A stretch of 64,000 nucleotides of DNA from Halarcobacter mediterraneus (GCF_004116625.1 NZ_NXIE01000003.1:124001-188000); one strand, 5' to 3'. Counted from the first letter of the stretch, positions 54,865 to 64,000 are shown. Program-made: numbers and translations. The notes: generated by a model from the sequence alone, not told the origin.

Positions 54865-55125
54865 ATGGCAAATCATAAATCTGCTGAAAAAAGAGCAAGA
54901 CAAACTAAGGTTAGAACAGAAAGAAATAGATTCTATAAAACTAGAATTAAAAATGTTACTAAAAATGTATTAACAGCAATTGAAACTGCTGATAAAGAAA
55001 AAGCTGTAGAAGCTATGAAATCTGCAAATAAATATCTTCACCATTGTGTATCAAAAGGTATTCTAAAAAAAGGTACTGCAGCAAGAAAAGTTTCAAACTT
55101 ACAATTAAAAGTTAATTCTTTATAA
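54865..55125 (+). CDS. rpsT: 30S ribosomal protein S20
   Basis: This 86-residue basic protein starts [14 protein letters not shown] and ends with [15 protein letters not shown], as in S20. AGAGG lies upstream of the ATG. It is divergent from glmM and followed after 53 bases by prfA, as in many Campylobacterota. Confidence 0.97.
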   Translation: MANHKSAEKRARQTKVRTERNRFYKTRIKNVTKNVLTAIETADKEKAVEAMKSANKYLHHCVSKGILKKGTAARKVSNLQLKVNSL

Positions 55126-55178
55126 TTCATAATATTTTAGTATAATCTATAAATAAATTGATATAAATATAAACAAAT

Positions 55179-56246
55179 ATGCTACAAGATAAACTACAAA
55201 CTTTTATAGACAGATATGAAGAGATTAATAAACTATTAATCTCTCCAGATATAACATCTGATATAAAAAGAATGACAGATCTTTCAAGAGAACAATCTAA
55301 CATTGAACCTATTGTTTCTAAAGCAAAAGAATACATTAAAGTGTTAGAAGATATTGAAGAAAATAAAATAATGCTAGATGATCCAGAACTTGGAGAATTA
55401 GCTAAAGAAGAGCTTAAAGAGCTAGAAGCTCAAAAACCTGTATTAGAAGAAGAAATTAAATTTCTTATGATTCCTAAAGATCCTAATGATGATAAAAACA
55501 TCTACCTAGAACTAAGAGCTGGTACTGGAGGAGATGAAGCGGCAATCTTCGTAGGAGACCTTTTCAGAGCATACTTAAAATATGCCGAAAATAATGGTTG
55601 GAAAGTTGAACTTATGAATCAAAGTGAAAGTGAAGCAGGTGGATATAAAGAAATTGTAGCTTTATTTAAAGGTGATCACGTTTATTCAAAACTAAAATTT
55701 GAAGGTGGGACACATAGAGTTCAAAGAGTTCCTGCTACAGAATCACAAGGTAGAGTTCATACTTCAGCAATTACTGTTGCAGTTATGCCTGAAGTTGATG
55801 ATGTTGAAATTGATATCAATTCAAATGATTTAAAAATTGATGTTATGAGAGCAAGTGGAAATGGTGGACAATCAGTAAATACAACTGACTCAGCAGTTAG
55901 AATTACTCATATTCCAAGTGGAATAGTTGTAACAAACCAAGACCAAAAGTCTCAACATAAAAATAAAGATAAAGCAATGAAAGTTCTTAAAGCTAGACTT
56001 TATGACTTACAAATGCAAGAAAAAATGCAAGAAGAAGGTGCCACAAGAAAAGAACAAGTTGGTACTGGAGATAGAAGTGGAAGAATTAGAACTTATAATT
56101 ATCCACAAGGAAGAATATCAGATCATAGAATTAATCTAACTTTATATAGATTAGATGCAATTATGAATGATGGACTTTTTGATGAAGTAATTGATCCTCT
56201 TATTACTGATTATCAAGCAAGACTTATTGAAGCAAATGGGCTATAA
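55179..56246 (+). CDS. prfA: Peptide chain release factor 1
   Basis: RF1 reads UAA and UAG stop codons. The 355-residue protein has the PAT tripeptide in [10 protein letters not shown] (codon recognition) and the GGQ motif in [11 protein letters not shown] (peptide hydrolysis). The window has UGA stops too, so RF2 must be elsewhere. No strong ribosome binding site precedes its ATG. Confidence 0.97.
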   Translation: MLQDKLQTFIDRYEEINKLLISPDITSDIKRMTDLSREQSNIEPIVSKAKEYIKVLEDIEENKIMLDDPELGELAKEELKELEAQKPVLEEEIKFLMIPKDPNDDKNIYLELRAGTGGDEAAIFVGDLFRAYLKYAENNGWKVELMNQSESEAGGYKEIVALFKGDHVYSKLKFEGGTHRVQRVPATESQGRVHTSAITVAVMPEVDDVEIDINSNDLKIDVMRASGNGGQSVNTTDSAVRITHIPSGIVVTNQDQKSQHKNKDKAMKVLKARLYDLQMQEKMQEEGATRKEQVGTGDRSGRIRTYNYPQGRISDHRINLTLYRLDAIMNDGLFDEVIDPLITDYQARLIEANGL

Positions 56247-56297
56247 ATAGCTCGTTTGTAAAACTACATAATAAATAATTATATAAAACCTTTCTTT

Positions 56298-56319
56298 TAG
56301 TAACCAAGTTGTAATCAAA
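56298..56319 (+). promoter_or_regulatory. Pho-box-like direct repeat upstream of pstS
   Basis: TAGTAAC (56298-56304) and TTGTAAT (56309-56315) are 11 bases apart, the spacing of the E. coli Pho box. It shares 14 of 22 positions with the site at 59251-59272. It lies 43 bases before the pstS ATG. Confidence 0.65.
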
Positions 56320-56362
56320 CAAATATATACTTCCATATCATTACTTAAATATGGAGATAAAA

Positions 56363-57418
56363 ATGACATTAAAAAAGACAACAATTGCTTTATTAGCAAG
56401 TGCAGCACTTACTGTTTCTTTAAGTGCAAGAGAGCAAATAAAAATCGTAGGTTCTTCTACTGTATATCCATTCTCTTCTGCAGTAGCCGAAGAATTAGGT
56501 GCAACAACTAAATATCCAACTCCTGTAGTTGAATCAACTGGTTCAGGTGGAGGTATGAAATTATTTTGTGCTGGAAACGATTTAAATACTCCAGATATTA
56601 CAAATGCTTCAAGAAGAATGAAAACAAAAGAATTCACAATGTGTGAAAAAAATGGTGTTACTGATATTACAGAAGCTGTAATTGGTTATGATGGAATTGC
56701 TTTTGCGCAAGATAAATCAAATAAAGCATTTTCAATTTCTAAAGAACACTTAGCATTAGCAGTAGCTGAAGAAGTTCCTTCTAAAGATGGTAAATCATTA
56801 GTTAAAAACCCATATAAAAAATGGTCAGATATTGATGCTTCATTACCAAATAGAGAAATTATTGTTTATGGACCACCAAAATCTTCTGGTACAAGAGATG
56901 CATTTGAAGAAATGGTAATGCAAGGTACTTTCAAAAAAATGGCAGTTTATACAGACCTTTATAAAGCTGATAAAAAAGCAAATAAAAAATATAAAAAATA
57001 CTCTGTAGTTAGAACTGATGGTGTTTATGTTCCATCTGGAGAAAATGATAATATCATTGTTCAAAAATTAACTAAAAATAAAAATGCATTTGGTATCTTT
57101 GGATACTCTTTCTTAATTGAAAATGATGACAAATTATCTGGAGCAAAAGTAAATGGTGTTAGTCCAACTCCTGAATCAATTGCAAGTGGTAAATACCCAA
57201 TTGCTAGATCATTATTCTTCTATACTAAAAATTCACATAAAAAAGAAGTTCCTGCAATGAATAAATACATTGAAATGTTTATGTCTGAAAATATGATTGG
57301 ACCTGATGGAATCTTAACTGAAATTGGTTTAATTGCTTTACCAGATGCTCAAAGAACAGAAATAAGAAACTCTGTAATTAAAGCAAAAAAAGTTACATTA
57401 GAAAGCTTAAAACACTAA
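56363..57418 (+). CDS. pstS: Phosphate-binding protein PstS
   Basis: PstS is the periplasmic phosphate receptor of the PstSCAB transporter. I use the ATG at 56363 with GGAG seven bases upstream; an ATG at 56351 contains that site. The 351-residue protein has a signal peptide (about 1-22, ending LSA) and the phosphate loops IVGSSTVYPFSSAVAE and STGSGGGMKLF, with SSGTRDAFEE further on. It has its own Pho-box-like promoter. Two hairpins follow it. Confidence 0.94.
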   Translation: MTLKKTTIALLASAALTVSLSAREQIKIVGSSTVYPFSSAVAEELGATTKYPTPVVESTGSGGGMKLFCAGNDLNTPDITNASRRMKTKEFTMCEKNGVTDITEAVIGYDGIAFAQDKSNKAFSISKEHLALAVAEEVPSKDGKSLVKNPYKKWSDIDASLPNREIIVYGPPKSSGTRDAFEEMVMQGTFKKMAVYTDLYKADKKANKKYKKYSVVRTDGVYVPSGENDNIIVQKLTKNKNAFGIFGYSFLIENDDKLSGAKVNGVSPTPESIASGKYPIARSLFFYTKNSHKKEVPAMNKYIEMFMSENMIGPDGILTEIGLIALPDAQRTEIRNSVIKAKKVTLESLKH

Positions 57419-57424
57419 TAATAA

Positions 57425-57447
57425 AAGAAGAGATACTTTCTCTTCTT
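57425..57447 (+). terminator. Hairpin directly after pstS
   Basis: AAGAAGAGA (57425-57433) pairs with TCTCTTCTT (57439-57447). There is no U tract, so it may protect the pstS mRNA end or attenuate read-through and so raise PstS over downstream proteins. Confidence 0.55.
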
Positions 57448-57450
57448 AAT

Positions 57451-57521
57451 ATAGTGTTATATATGGACTTTTATCTGTTGATCCGCGAACTTGAGAGATA
57501 AAAGTCCATATATAACTCTAT
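57451..57521 (+). repeat. Long inverted repeat between pstS and the EAL gene
   Basis: A perfect 21-base arm (57456-57476) is matched by 57496-57516, with a 19-base loop. Outside a T/T mismatch, four more pairs (57451-57454 with 57518-57521) extend the stem. It ends 17 bases before the next start codon. No U tract follows. Confidence 0.9.
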
Positions 57522-57537
57522 TACAAAGGTAGTCCAC

Positions 57538-59256
57538 ATGTCAACTAAAATTGATGTTGACAAACTTGATTTTGCTTTTCAACCAATTGTAAATACTCAT
57601 ACAGGAAAAATTTTTGCTGTAGAGGCTCTTATTAGAAATACAGAAGAATTAGGTTTCTCTTCAATTCAAGACTTCTTCGATAAATTATCACAAAAAAATA
57701 TTTTATTTAGTATGGATATTATACTAAGAAAAAAAGCAGTTAAAAAATTCAAGAAAATAGATATTCATAATCTAAAACTATTTTATAATGTAGATAATAG
57801 GTTTTTTGCTATGCCTGATTTTAAAATAGGGGAAACCTCTAAAATATTAGAAAAAAATCAACTTGATAAAGATTCTGTATGTTTTGAAATAACAGAACAT
57901 AGTTCCCTAAAAGATGATGAACTTATAAAGCATATAGTAAGTGTATATAAAGCAAATAATTTTAATATTGCAATTGATGACTTTGGAACAGGAGTTTCTG
58001 GACTTCATTTATTATACTTGTCTGAAACAAACTTTATAAAAATTGATAAATTTTTTGTAGAAGGAATAAATAAAGATGCAAAGAAAAGACTTTTTTGTGC
58101 TTCTATAGTAGAAATGGCTCATACTTTAGGAATAAAAGTAATTGCTGTAGGAGTGGAAACTTCAGGAGAATATTACTCATGTAAAGAAATAAAAATTGAC
58201 TATATTCAAGGTTTTATTGTCTCAAAACCTATTTTAGATATAAGAAAAATAAAAAAGTCATACTCTAAAGAAAATATGTTTACAAAAGACAGAAGAGTTT
58301 CACATAATAACTTTATTGATAAATCATTTATTGATAAAATTGATCCTTTGAATGTAAGTACTAGCTTACATGAATTGTTTGTATATTTTAAAGAGCACAC
58401 TTTAAATACCTTTGTTCCAATTGTAGATGATAATAAAAAAATTTTAGGAGCAATATATGAAGTTGATATAAAAGAGATTTCATACTCACAATATGGTTTA
58501 TCATTAGCTAAAAATGACTCTTTTAAAGCAAAACTAAAAAATTATATTAAACCCGTATTAGAAATTGATATTACTTGGGGAATAGATAAAGCCTTAGAAA
58601 TATTTAATATGAGAAGTGATTCCCAAGGTATTTTTGTAAGTAAAGACTCAAAATACTATGGCTTTATAAACTTAAATAACCTACTAAGCCTATCATATAA
58701 AAGAAATTTAGAAATTGCACAAAATCAAAACCCTTTAACAAAGTTACCAGGTAATAATCAAATTGATAGTTTTATATTAAATGCCTTTGAAAAAAAAATT
58801 CATACACAAATAGTTTATTTTGACTTCAATGACTTTAAACCTTTTAATGACACATATGGTTTTAGACAAGGAGATAGAGCAATTTTAATGTTCTCCGAAA
58901 TTTTACAAAAAAATATCTCAAATGAAAACTTCATAGCTCATATTGGTGGAGATGATTTTTTTGTTGCTTTTACAAATAGTAATTATGAAGAAGTTCATAA
59001 AATAATCCATAATATTCAAGAGGAATTCAGAATAAATGCTTCAAGTTTATATAATGAAAAAGATATTTTAAATGGATATATGACCTCTAAAGATAGATTT
59101 GGAGTAAGTAGAAACTTTAATCTACTTTCTGTTTGTGCTGCAATAATTGAAGTTTCACATAAAAGCACACAAAATATATTTAACTCAAAACTCGGAGAGA
59201 TTAAAAAACTTTCAAAACAATACTCTTATCCTTATGGTAGCTGTATTTGCATGTAA
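57538..59256 (+). CDS. EAL-CBS-GGDEF protein inside the pst locus
   Basis: This 572-residue cytosolic protein has an EAL domain (about 8-245), two CBS repeats (about 265-385) and a GGDEF domain (about 395-572). Most EAL catalytic residues are kept: the EALIR motif, the asparagine of FYNVD, EITE, IDDFGTG, IKID and the glutamine of YIQGF. Val204 replaces the first glutamate of the AEGVE motif (AVGVE), the residue corresponding to RocR E352, so phosphodiesterase activity may be lost. The cyclase motif GGDDF (470-474) looks usable and no RxxD inhibitory site precedes it. The stop codon lies inside the pstC Pho-box-like site. CBS domains might sense nucleotides. Confidence 0.88.
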   Translation: MSTKIDVDKLDFAFQPIVNTHTGKIFAVEALIRNTEELGFSSIQDFFDKLSQKNILFSMDIILRKKAVKKFKKIDIHNLKLFYNVDNRFFAMPDFKIGETSKILEKNQLDKDSVCFEITEHSSLKDDELIKHIVSVYKANNFNIAIDDFGTGVSGLHLLYLSETNFIKIDKFFVEGINKDAKKRLFCASIVEMAHTLGIKVIAVGVETSGEYYSCKEIKIDYIQGFIVSKPILDIRKIKKSYSKENMFTKDRRVSHNNFIDKSFIDKIDPLNVSTSLHELFVYFKEHTLNTFVPIVDDNKKILGAIYEVDIKEISYSQYGLSLAKNDSFKAKLKNYIKPVLEIDITWGIDKALEIFNMRSDSQGIFVSKDSKYYGFINLNNLLSLSYKRNLEIAQNQNPLTKLPGNNQIDSFILNAFEKKIHTQIVYFDFNDFKPFNDTYGFRQGDRAILMFSEILQKNISNENFIAHIGGDDFFVAFTNSNYEEVHKIIHNIQEEFRINASSLYNEKDILNGYMTSKDRFGVSRNFNLLSVCAAIIEVSHKSTQNIFNSKLGEIKKLSKQYSYPYGSCICM

Positions 59257-59272
59257 CCAGACTGTAACTAAT
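59251..59272 (+). promoter_or_regulatory. Pho-box-like direct repeat upstream of pstC
   Basis: ATGTAAC (59251-59257) and CTGTAAC (59262-59268) are 11 bases apart and match the pstS site. It overlaps the stop codon of the EAL gene and lies about 40 bases before the pstC start. Confidence 0.65.
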
Positions 59273-59311
59273 CAACTGTAAAATTACGAAAATTTAATAC
59301 AAAGGTTGGAT

Positions 59312-60241
59312 TTGCATTCATTTGAGTCTAAAAATAAATCAACTGTAATGAAAGAAAATCTCATAAAAACAGCATTGATTGTAGCTTCTACCATATCAAT
59401 ACTTACTACTTTTGGGATTCTTTTTTCAATACTATTTGAAGCAATTTCGTTCTTTGAGCTAAGAAGTTTTTGGTACTTCTTAACAGGAACAGAATGGTCA
59501 CCGGGAATACCAGGAAGTAAATTTGGAGCAGTACCTATTTTTGCAGGTACACTTATGATTACTTTTATTGCAATGGCTGTTGCTTTACCTATTGGATTAG
59601 GTAGTGCTATTTTTATGAGTGAGTATGCCTCTCATAGAACAAGATCATACCTAAAACCTGTCTTAGAAATTCTTGCTGGAATACCTACTGTTGTTTATGG
59701 TTTCTTTGCTGCAATAACAGTTGCTCCTTTAATTGTAAAAGGTGCTGCATTTTTTGGCTTAGAAGCTACCTTCAACTCTGCTTTAGCTTCTGGAGTTGTT
59801 ATGGGGATTATGATCATTCCTGTAATTTCATCTTTATCAGATGATGTAATTAAAGCTGTTCCAGATAGTCAAAGAAAAGCTTCATTAGGCTTAGGAATGA
59901 CACAAGGTGAAACAATTAAGAACATTGTACTTCCATCTGCTTTACCAGGTATTATTTCTGCAACACTATTAGGTTTTTCAAAAGCAATTGGAGAGACAAT
60001 GATTGTTGTTATGGCAGCAGGGTTAAGACCAAACCTTTCAATTAACCCTTTAGAAGATATGACTACAGTTACGGTTAGAATCGTAGATGCCTTAGTAGGA
60101 GACCAAGCTTTCAATTCTCCGGAAACATTAGTTGCATTTGCATTAGGATTGGCATTATTTGTAGTAACTCTAGCTTTAAATATTGTTTCTCTATCTTTGA
60201 TTAGAAAATTTAAAGAAAAGTACAAGGTAAATACATTATGA
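59312..60241 (+). CDS. pstC: Phosphate ABC transporter permease PstC
   Basis: PstC is one of two permeases for phosphate uptake. I prefer the TTG at 59312, six bases after AAAGG; a TTG at 59306 is in frame but too close to that site. The roughly 310-residue protein has about six membrane helices and the EAA loop (KAVPDSQRKASLGLGMT), plus ILAGIPTVVYGFFA. It overlaps pstA by four bases. Confidence 0.93.
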   Translation: MHSFESKNKSTVMKENLIKTALIVASTISILTTFGILFSILFEAISFFELRSFWYFLTGTEWSPGIPGSKFGAVPIFAGTLMITFIAMAVALPIGLGSAIFMSEYASHRTRSYLKPVLEILAGIPTVVYGFFAAITVAPLIVKGAAFFGLEATFNSALASGVVMGIMIIPVISSLSDDVIKAVPDSQRKASLGLGMTQGETIKNIVLPSALPGIISATLLGFSKAIGETMIVVMAAGLRPNLSINPLEDMTTVTVRIVDALVGDQAFNSPETLVAFALGLALFVVTLALNIVSLSLIRKFKEKYKVNTL

Positions 60242-61422
60242 TTAAGAAAAAGAACAAAAATAAAAATAATCCTTTTTATGATCCAACGTTAACAAAAAGA
60301 CATAGAAGTTCAAAAAGATTTAAAACATTTACTTTAGCTTCTTTAGTTTTTTCAATTGCTTTTTTAGTTTTTTTCTTATTTGATATTATAGGAAAAGGAA
60401 CTCCTGCTTTTGAGCAAGCATATGTAAATGTAGAAGTAACATATAATGAAGCCTCAAAAAAAAGTTATAGAAAAGCAATTGATAAAAAATATACTAGGAT
60501 TGTTTCTAGAGCTTGGTTAAGAACTGTTCCAATGTTAATTGAAGAGAACCCAGAACTTATGGGGAAAACTATCAAAACTTGGGTTCTAGCTGATGACCAA
60601 GTAGACCAATACTTAAAAGGTCACTATTTTAAGTTAAAAAGAAAAGATAGAGCTTTAATTGATGAAATGAAAGCTTATGGTGATGCTGAATTAAAATTTA
60701 ATACAATTTTCTTTACAAATGGGGACTCAAAAACACCTGAATTTGCAGGTTTAAACTCAGCAATAATAGGTTCTATTTTAACTTTGATTATAACAATGCT
60801 TGTTGCCTTTCCAATAGGTGTAATGACAGCTGTTTATTTAGAAGAGTTTGCCGATGATAATAAATTCACACAAACAATTGAAGTTAATATTAATAACTTA
60901 GCAGCTATTCCTTCAATCTTATTTGGTTTATTAGGTCTTGCAATATTTATTAATCTATTTGGATTACCTAGATCCTCACCTCTTGTAGGGGGTCTTACAT
61001 TAGCTCTTATGACCCTACCAATTATTATTGTAAGTTCAAGAGCAGCACTAAGAGCAGTTCCTGATTCTATTAGACAAGCAGGTTATGGTTTAGGTCTAAC
61101 TAAAATTGAAGTTACAAGAGACCATGTTTTACCATTAGCATTCCCTGGGATTTTGACTGGTTCAATTATAGGTTTAGCACAAGCTATGGGAGAAACAGCA
61201 CCATTAATTATTATTGGTATGATTGCATTTATTCCAGATGCACCTGGCTCTATAATGGAAGCAGCTACAGTTATGCCTGCACAATTATTTACATGGGCTG
61301 GGATGCCAGAGAGAATGTATATAGAAAAAACTGCTGCTGGAATTATGGTATTACTAACGATTTTGATTTCTCTAAATGCATTAGCAATATACCTTAGAAA
61401 AAAATATGAAGTAAAATGGTAA
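60238..61422 (+). CDS. pstA: Phosphate ABC transporter permease PstA
   Basis: This 394-residue permease is longer than E. coli PstA because of a periplasmic insert (about 60-165) after the first helix. The EAA loop [34 protein letters not shown] and [13 protein letters not shown] are diagnostic. It follows pstC and overlaps the region upstream of pstB. The N-terminus is lysine rich (KKKNKNKNN). Confidence 0.93.
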   Translation: MIKKKNKNKNNPFYDPTLTKRHRSSKRFKTFTLASLVFSIAFLVFFLFDIIGKGTPAFEQAYVNVEVTYNEASKKSYRKAIDKKYTRIVSRAWLRTVPMLIEENPELMGKTIKTWVLADDQVDQYLKGHYFKLKRKDRALIDEMKAYGDAELKFNTIFFTNGDSKTPEFAGLNSAIIGSILTLIITMLVAFPIGVMTAVYLEEFADDNKFTQTIEVNINNLAAIPSILFGLLGLAIFINLFGLPRSSPLVGGLTLALMTLPIIIVSSRAALRAVPDSIRQAGYGLGLTKIEVTRDHVLPLAFPGILTGSIIGLAQAMGETAPLIIIGMIAFIPDAPGSIMEAATVMPAQLFTWAGMPERMYIEKTAAGIMVLLTILISLNALAIYLRKKYEVKW

Positions 61423-61451
61423 AAAAGAAGAAGTTTAAGGAAAATAATAAA

Positions 61452-62222
61452 ATGGCAAATGAAAATAAAATAAAAGTAGATGTAAATGAATTAAATTTAT
61501 GGTATGGAAGTAACCATGCCCTTCATAGTATTTCAGTTCCTTTATATGAAAATAAAATCACAGCTTTAATTGGACCTTCTGGATGTGGAAAGTCTACATT
61601 CTTAAGATGTTTAAATAGAATGAATGACTTAATTTCAAGTGTTAAGATTGATGGTTCTGTTGTAATTGATAATAAAAATATTTATGATAAAGATGTTGAT
61701 GAAGTAAGTGTTAGAAAAAGAGTTGGGATGGTTTTTCAACAACCAAATCCTTTTCCTAAATCTATTTATGACAATGTTGCTTATGCACCTTTAAAACATA
61801 ATCAAGTAAAAAAAGGCAAAGCGTGTGATGAATTAGTAGAAAAATCATTAAGAGATGCAGGACTTTGGGAAGAAGTAAAAGATAAATTAAATGAACCAGG
61901 AACATCACTTTCAGGTGGACAGCAACAAAGACTTTGTATTGCAAGAACAATTGCAGTTAAACCTGAAATTATTTTAATGGATGAACCAACATCAGCTTTA
62001 GATCCTATTTCAACAGAAAAAATTGAAGCTTTGATGTTAGAGTTAAAAAAGCAGTATACAATAATAACTGTAACTCATAATATGCAACAGGCAGCTAGAG
62101 TTGCTGATTATACTGCATTTTTCCACCTTGGAAAACTTATTGAATATGATGAAACAGAAACAATTTTCGTAAATCCATCAAACAAAAAAACAGAAGATTA
62201 TATTACAGGAAGGTTTGGGTAA
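61452..62222 (+). CDS. pstB: Phosphate ABC transporter ATPase PstB
   Basis: I use the ATG at 61452 (MANENKIK) with AAGGA upstream; the ATG at 61416 adds 12 mostly basic residues. The 256-residue ATPase has Walker [10 protein letters not shown], signature LSGGQQQR, Walker B IILMDEP and the switch histidine of [21 protein letters not shown] is typical of PstB. Its stop overlaps the phoU ATG by one base. Confidence 0.95.
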   Translation: MANENKIKVDVNELNLWYGSNHALHSISVPLYENKITALIGPSGCGKSTFLRCLNRMNDLISSVKIDGSVVIDNKNIYDKDVDEVSVRKRVGMVFQQPNPFPKSIYDNVAYAPLKHNQVKKGKACDELVEKSLRDAGLWEEVKDKLNEPGTSLSGGQQQRLCIARTIAVKPEIILMDEPTSALDPISTEKIEALMLELKKQYTIITVTHNMQQAARVADYTAFFHLGKLIEYDETETIFVNPSNKKTEDYITGRFG

Positions 62223-62890
62223 TGTTAAAACCATATATAGAGAATATTAACAAAATAAAAGAAGAAATAACAAATATAGGAGAAGAGATTTCACATGCAA
62301 ATAAAATTTCTTTGTCTGCCTTAAAAGAAAATGATTCATCAATGTTAAAAGATGTTAACTTATCAATGAAGAAACTATCATCAAAGTCAACTGAAATTGA
62401 TAACTTAATAGTTAAAACATTAGCATTATATTCACCAGAAGCAAAAGACTTAAGAGAAATGGTTTCTTTTTTAAAAATTACCAATGAACTAATGAGAGCA
62501 GCTGCATATTCAAAAGCTTTTGCAAAATCTTTTAGAAAAGCTTTTTCTCCTGAATTAGATGCAGAAGCAATTTTAGAATATGCAATTCCTTTACTAAAAT
62601 CATCTAACTTAGCTTTATACACGGCTATTGAAATGGTTAAAGAAGATGATGAAAAACTTATTGAAGAAAAGTTCAATAGAGTTTTAGTTGAAGATAGTAA
62701 AACAGATGATTTATATGCAATGATAGAAAAAAATATTTTAAAACTTATCACTAAAAATATTGAATTATCAAAAGACTATTTTGAAGTACTAAGTTCCTTA
62801 AGAAAACTAGAAAAAGTTTCAGGAAGAGCAAGCTCAATTGCAAACTTATTAGTTTTTGCTGAAGTTGGTGGAGATTTAGAAAACACTTGA
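62222..62890 (+). CDS. phoU: PhoU-family phosphate regulator
   Basis: PhoU links the Pst transporter to the PhoR-PhoB system and limits phosphate uptake. The 222-residue all-helical protein has two PhoU repeats; IDNLIVKTLALYSPEAKDLREMV (about 58-80) is the clear family segment. It is translationally coupled with pstB. Confidence 0.88.
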   Translation: MLKPYIENINKIKEEITNIGEEISHANKISLSALKENDSSMLKDVNLSMKKLSSKSTEIDNLIVKTLALYSPEAKDLREMVSFLKITNELMRAAAYSKAFAKSFRKAFSPELDAEAILEYAIPLLKSSNLALYTAIEMVKEDDEKLIEEKFNRVLVEDSKTDDLYAMIEKNILKLITKNIELSKDYFEVLSSLRKLEKVSGRASSIANLLVFAEVGGDLENT

Positions 62891-62895
62891 TTTTT

Positions 62896-63285
62896 ATGAA
62901 ATTAATTGAAAATATAAAAAAATATTTCAGTTCAAACTATGAAGTTTTAGCTGCAGTTATTATTTTTATAATAGTAATTGTTGCTAAACTTGAATTCTAC
63001 AAAACAATCATTTTAATGCTTGAATTCATTGTACTAATGGAAGTAGCTAAAATGATTTCAGACTTTATAAAAAAAGAAAAACTTAGACTTCGATTTGTTA
63101 TTGATATCTTTATTATCTTTTTAATTCGTGATGTGATTATTTACACTTCTCATACAAATAAAGACTATTTTACTATTATCTTTTTACTTTTTGTGATTTT
63201 TATATTCTTTATTTTTAGAATATTAGCTATAAAATACTCTCCAGGAATTGTAAAACCACAAAAAGAAAATAATAAAGAAGATTAA
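62896..63285 (+). CDS. PsiE-like phosphate-starvation membrane protein
   Basis: This protein of about 129 residues has four membrane helices (about 17-35, 40-55, 70-85, 95-115) and the charged segment ISDFIKKEKLRLRFVIDI with a following IRDVIIY, as in PsiE-family proteins induced by phosphate starvation. The ATG at 62896 is used; a TTG at 62887 that overlaps the phoU stop is also possible. Its place between phoU and the response regulator supports a Pho role. Its function is not known. Confidence 0.78.
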   Translation: MKLIENIKKYFSSNYEVLAAVIIFIIVIVAKLEFYKTIILMLEFIVLMEVAKMISDFIKKEKLRLRFVIDIFIIFLIRDVIIYTSHTNKDYFTIIFLLFVIFIFFIFRILAIKYSPGIVKPQKENNKED

Positions 63286-63286
63286 A

Positions 63287-63961
63287 ATGCATAATAAATT
63301 AGTACTAATCGTTGAAGATGAAGAAGATATCTTAGAATTATTAGAATATACTTTACAAAAAGAGTCTTATGACACTATAGGTTTTTTAAACGTAAATGAA
63401 AAATTAGAAAAAGTTTTAGATGAGGAAAGTATTGATCTTATTTTAATGGATAGAAACCTTCCAGGAATTGATGGAACTGAATTTATTAATAATATTAGAA
63501 AAAAAGGTCACAACTGCCCAGTAATATATCTTACAGCAAAAGATAAGGACGAAGATATTCTAGAAGGATTTGAGTCTCACGCAGATGATTATATTACAAA
63601 ACCATTTAATATAAAAGAGTTATTAGCAAGAATTAAAGCTGTTATAAAAAGAAGCTCAAAAGATATTAATATTTTAAAAGTAAGAGATATTACTTATAAA
63701 GCATCAAATAAAAAGTTCTATATTGATTCAAATGAAATAGAGCTTACTCATTTAGAACATGACTTGCTACTAGAGTTTATAAAAAACAAAGATATTCTCA
63801 TGTCAAGAGAACACCTATTAGAAGCTGTTTGGGAAGACTCTTATGATAAAAAATTAAAAACAGTAAATGTTGCAATAAAAAGATTGAAAGCAAAAATTGA
63901 TCCTCACAATGAAAAAGAATATATTAAATCAATTAGAGGAGAAGGTTACTTGTTTTGTTAA
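63287..63961 (+). CDS. phoB: OmpR/PhoB-family response regulator
   Basis: This 224-residue regulator has a receiver domain with acidic pocket EDEED (10-14), phospho-acceptor Asp55 (ILMDRNLPG) and the lysine of LTAKDKDED, followed by a winged-helix DNA-binding domain (about 130-224; LTHLEHDLLLEF, TVNVAIKRLKAKI). Its position after pstCAB-phoU makes PhoB the likely identity, acting at the two Pho-box-like sites. It starts one base after the PsiE-like stop. Confidence 0.85.
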   Translation: MHNKLVLIVEDEEDILELLEYTLQKESYDTIGFLNVNEKLEKVLDEESIDLILMDRNLPGIDGTEFINNIRKKGHNCPVIYLTAKDKDEDILEGFESHADDYITKPFNIKELLARIKAVIKRSSKDINILKVRDITYKASNKKFYIDSNEIELTHLEHDLLLEFIKNKDILMSREHLLEAVWEDSYDKKLKTVNVAIKRLKAKIDPHNEKEYIKSIRGEGYLFC

Positions 63962-64000
63962 AAATACACCAAGTCTTTTTAAGAGCATTCTCTGTAATTT
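63955..64000 (+). CDS. Probable sensor histidine kinase, first residues only
   Basis: A frame opens at a TTG (63955) overlapping the end of the response regulator and reads MLKIHQVFLRAFSVI up to the window edge. This looks like a membrane-helix start, and a PhoR-type kinase would be expected here. Only 15 residues are visible, so this rests on context. Confidence 0.45.
   Translation, partial: MLKIHQVFLRAFSVI

Noticed and set aside
57451-57521. The long inverted repeat as a mobile-element end or attachment site
   Set aside because: There is no flanking target duplication or recombinase, and the arms face each other around a short loop, which fits an RNA stem better.
62203-62751. Open frame of 182 codons opposite phoU
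   Set aside because: It is antisense to a well-supported phoU and shows the serine-rich shadow pattern.

Overview
The window is about 70% A+T, gene-dense and free of mobile elements. It looks like a chromosomal segment of an Arcobacter-group member of the Campylobacterota. Supporting signs are an HP0268-family protein next to nusA, a 602-residue threonyl-tRNA synthetase without a full TGS domain, a DUF3373 porin-like protein, frequent TTG starts and short overlapping operons. The genus assignment is an inference from gene content and base composition; no rRNA is present.

Layout: (1) 1-6.9 kb holds housekeeping genes: a DUF374 acyltransferase, miaB, an HP0268-like nuclease, nusA, cysS and a lactate permease. 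(2) 7.0-7.5 kb is a four-tRNA operon (Pro, His, Arg, Leu) with a consensus sigma-70 promoter. (3) 7.6-9.4 kb is an AraC regulator with an AzlCD amino-acid exporter. (4) 9.4-16.4 kb is a leftward run of housekeeping genes (thiG, cutA, nnr, SUI1-like, tsaD, hydrolase, dxr, cdsA). (5) 16.5-37.6 kb is an aryl-polyene (APE) plus dialkylresorcinol (DAR) pigment cluster. (6) 37.7-40.5 kb holds a duplicated lipoprotein pair and an NFACT/RqcH-like protein. (7) 40.6-46.4 kb has a small periplasmic protein, a DUF3373 outer-membrane protein and thrS-infC-rpmI-rplT. (8) 46.4-50.9 kb is a sulfide-oxidation-type locus with two Tat-exported SQR-like flavoproteins and a triple rhodanese. (9) 51.0-56.2 kb holds mobA, leuC, lspA, glmM, rpsT and prfA. 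(10) 56.3-64 kb is a phosphate locus (pstS, an EAL-CBS-GGDEF protein, pstCAB, phoU, a psiE-like gene, a phoB-like gene) with two matching Pho-box-like direct repeats.

The most notable region is the 21-kb pigment cluster. A tyrosine/phenylalanine ammonia-lyase-like enzyme and an AMP ligase would supply an aryl starter. Two ACPs, two ketosynthase/chain-length-factor-type pairs, a ketoreductase and two complementary hotdog dehydratases would build the polyene. A flavin halogenase-like enzyme may modify the ring. DarA and DarB would make a dialkylresorcinol, and a BtrH-domain protein is the best candidate for joining the two by an ester. LolA-like, MMPL and ABC proteins would handle export. This gene set matches flexirubin (Bacteroidota) and APE-DAR hybrids such as the arcuflavin type, so a flexirubin-like yellow pigment is predicted here in a campylobacterotan. 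It is laid out as two divergent transcription units from a compact shared promoter region and a third unit that converges on a perfect palindrome.
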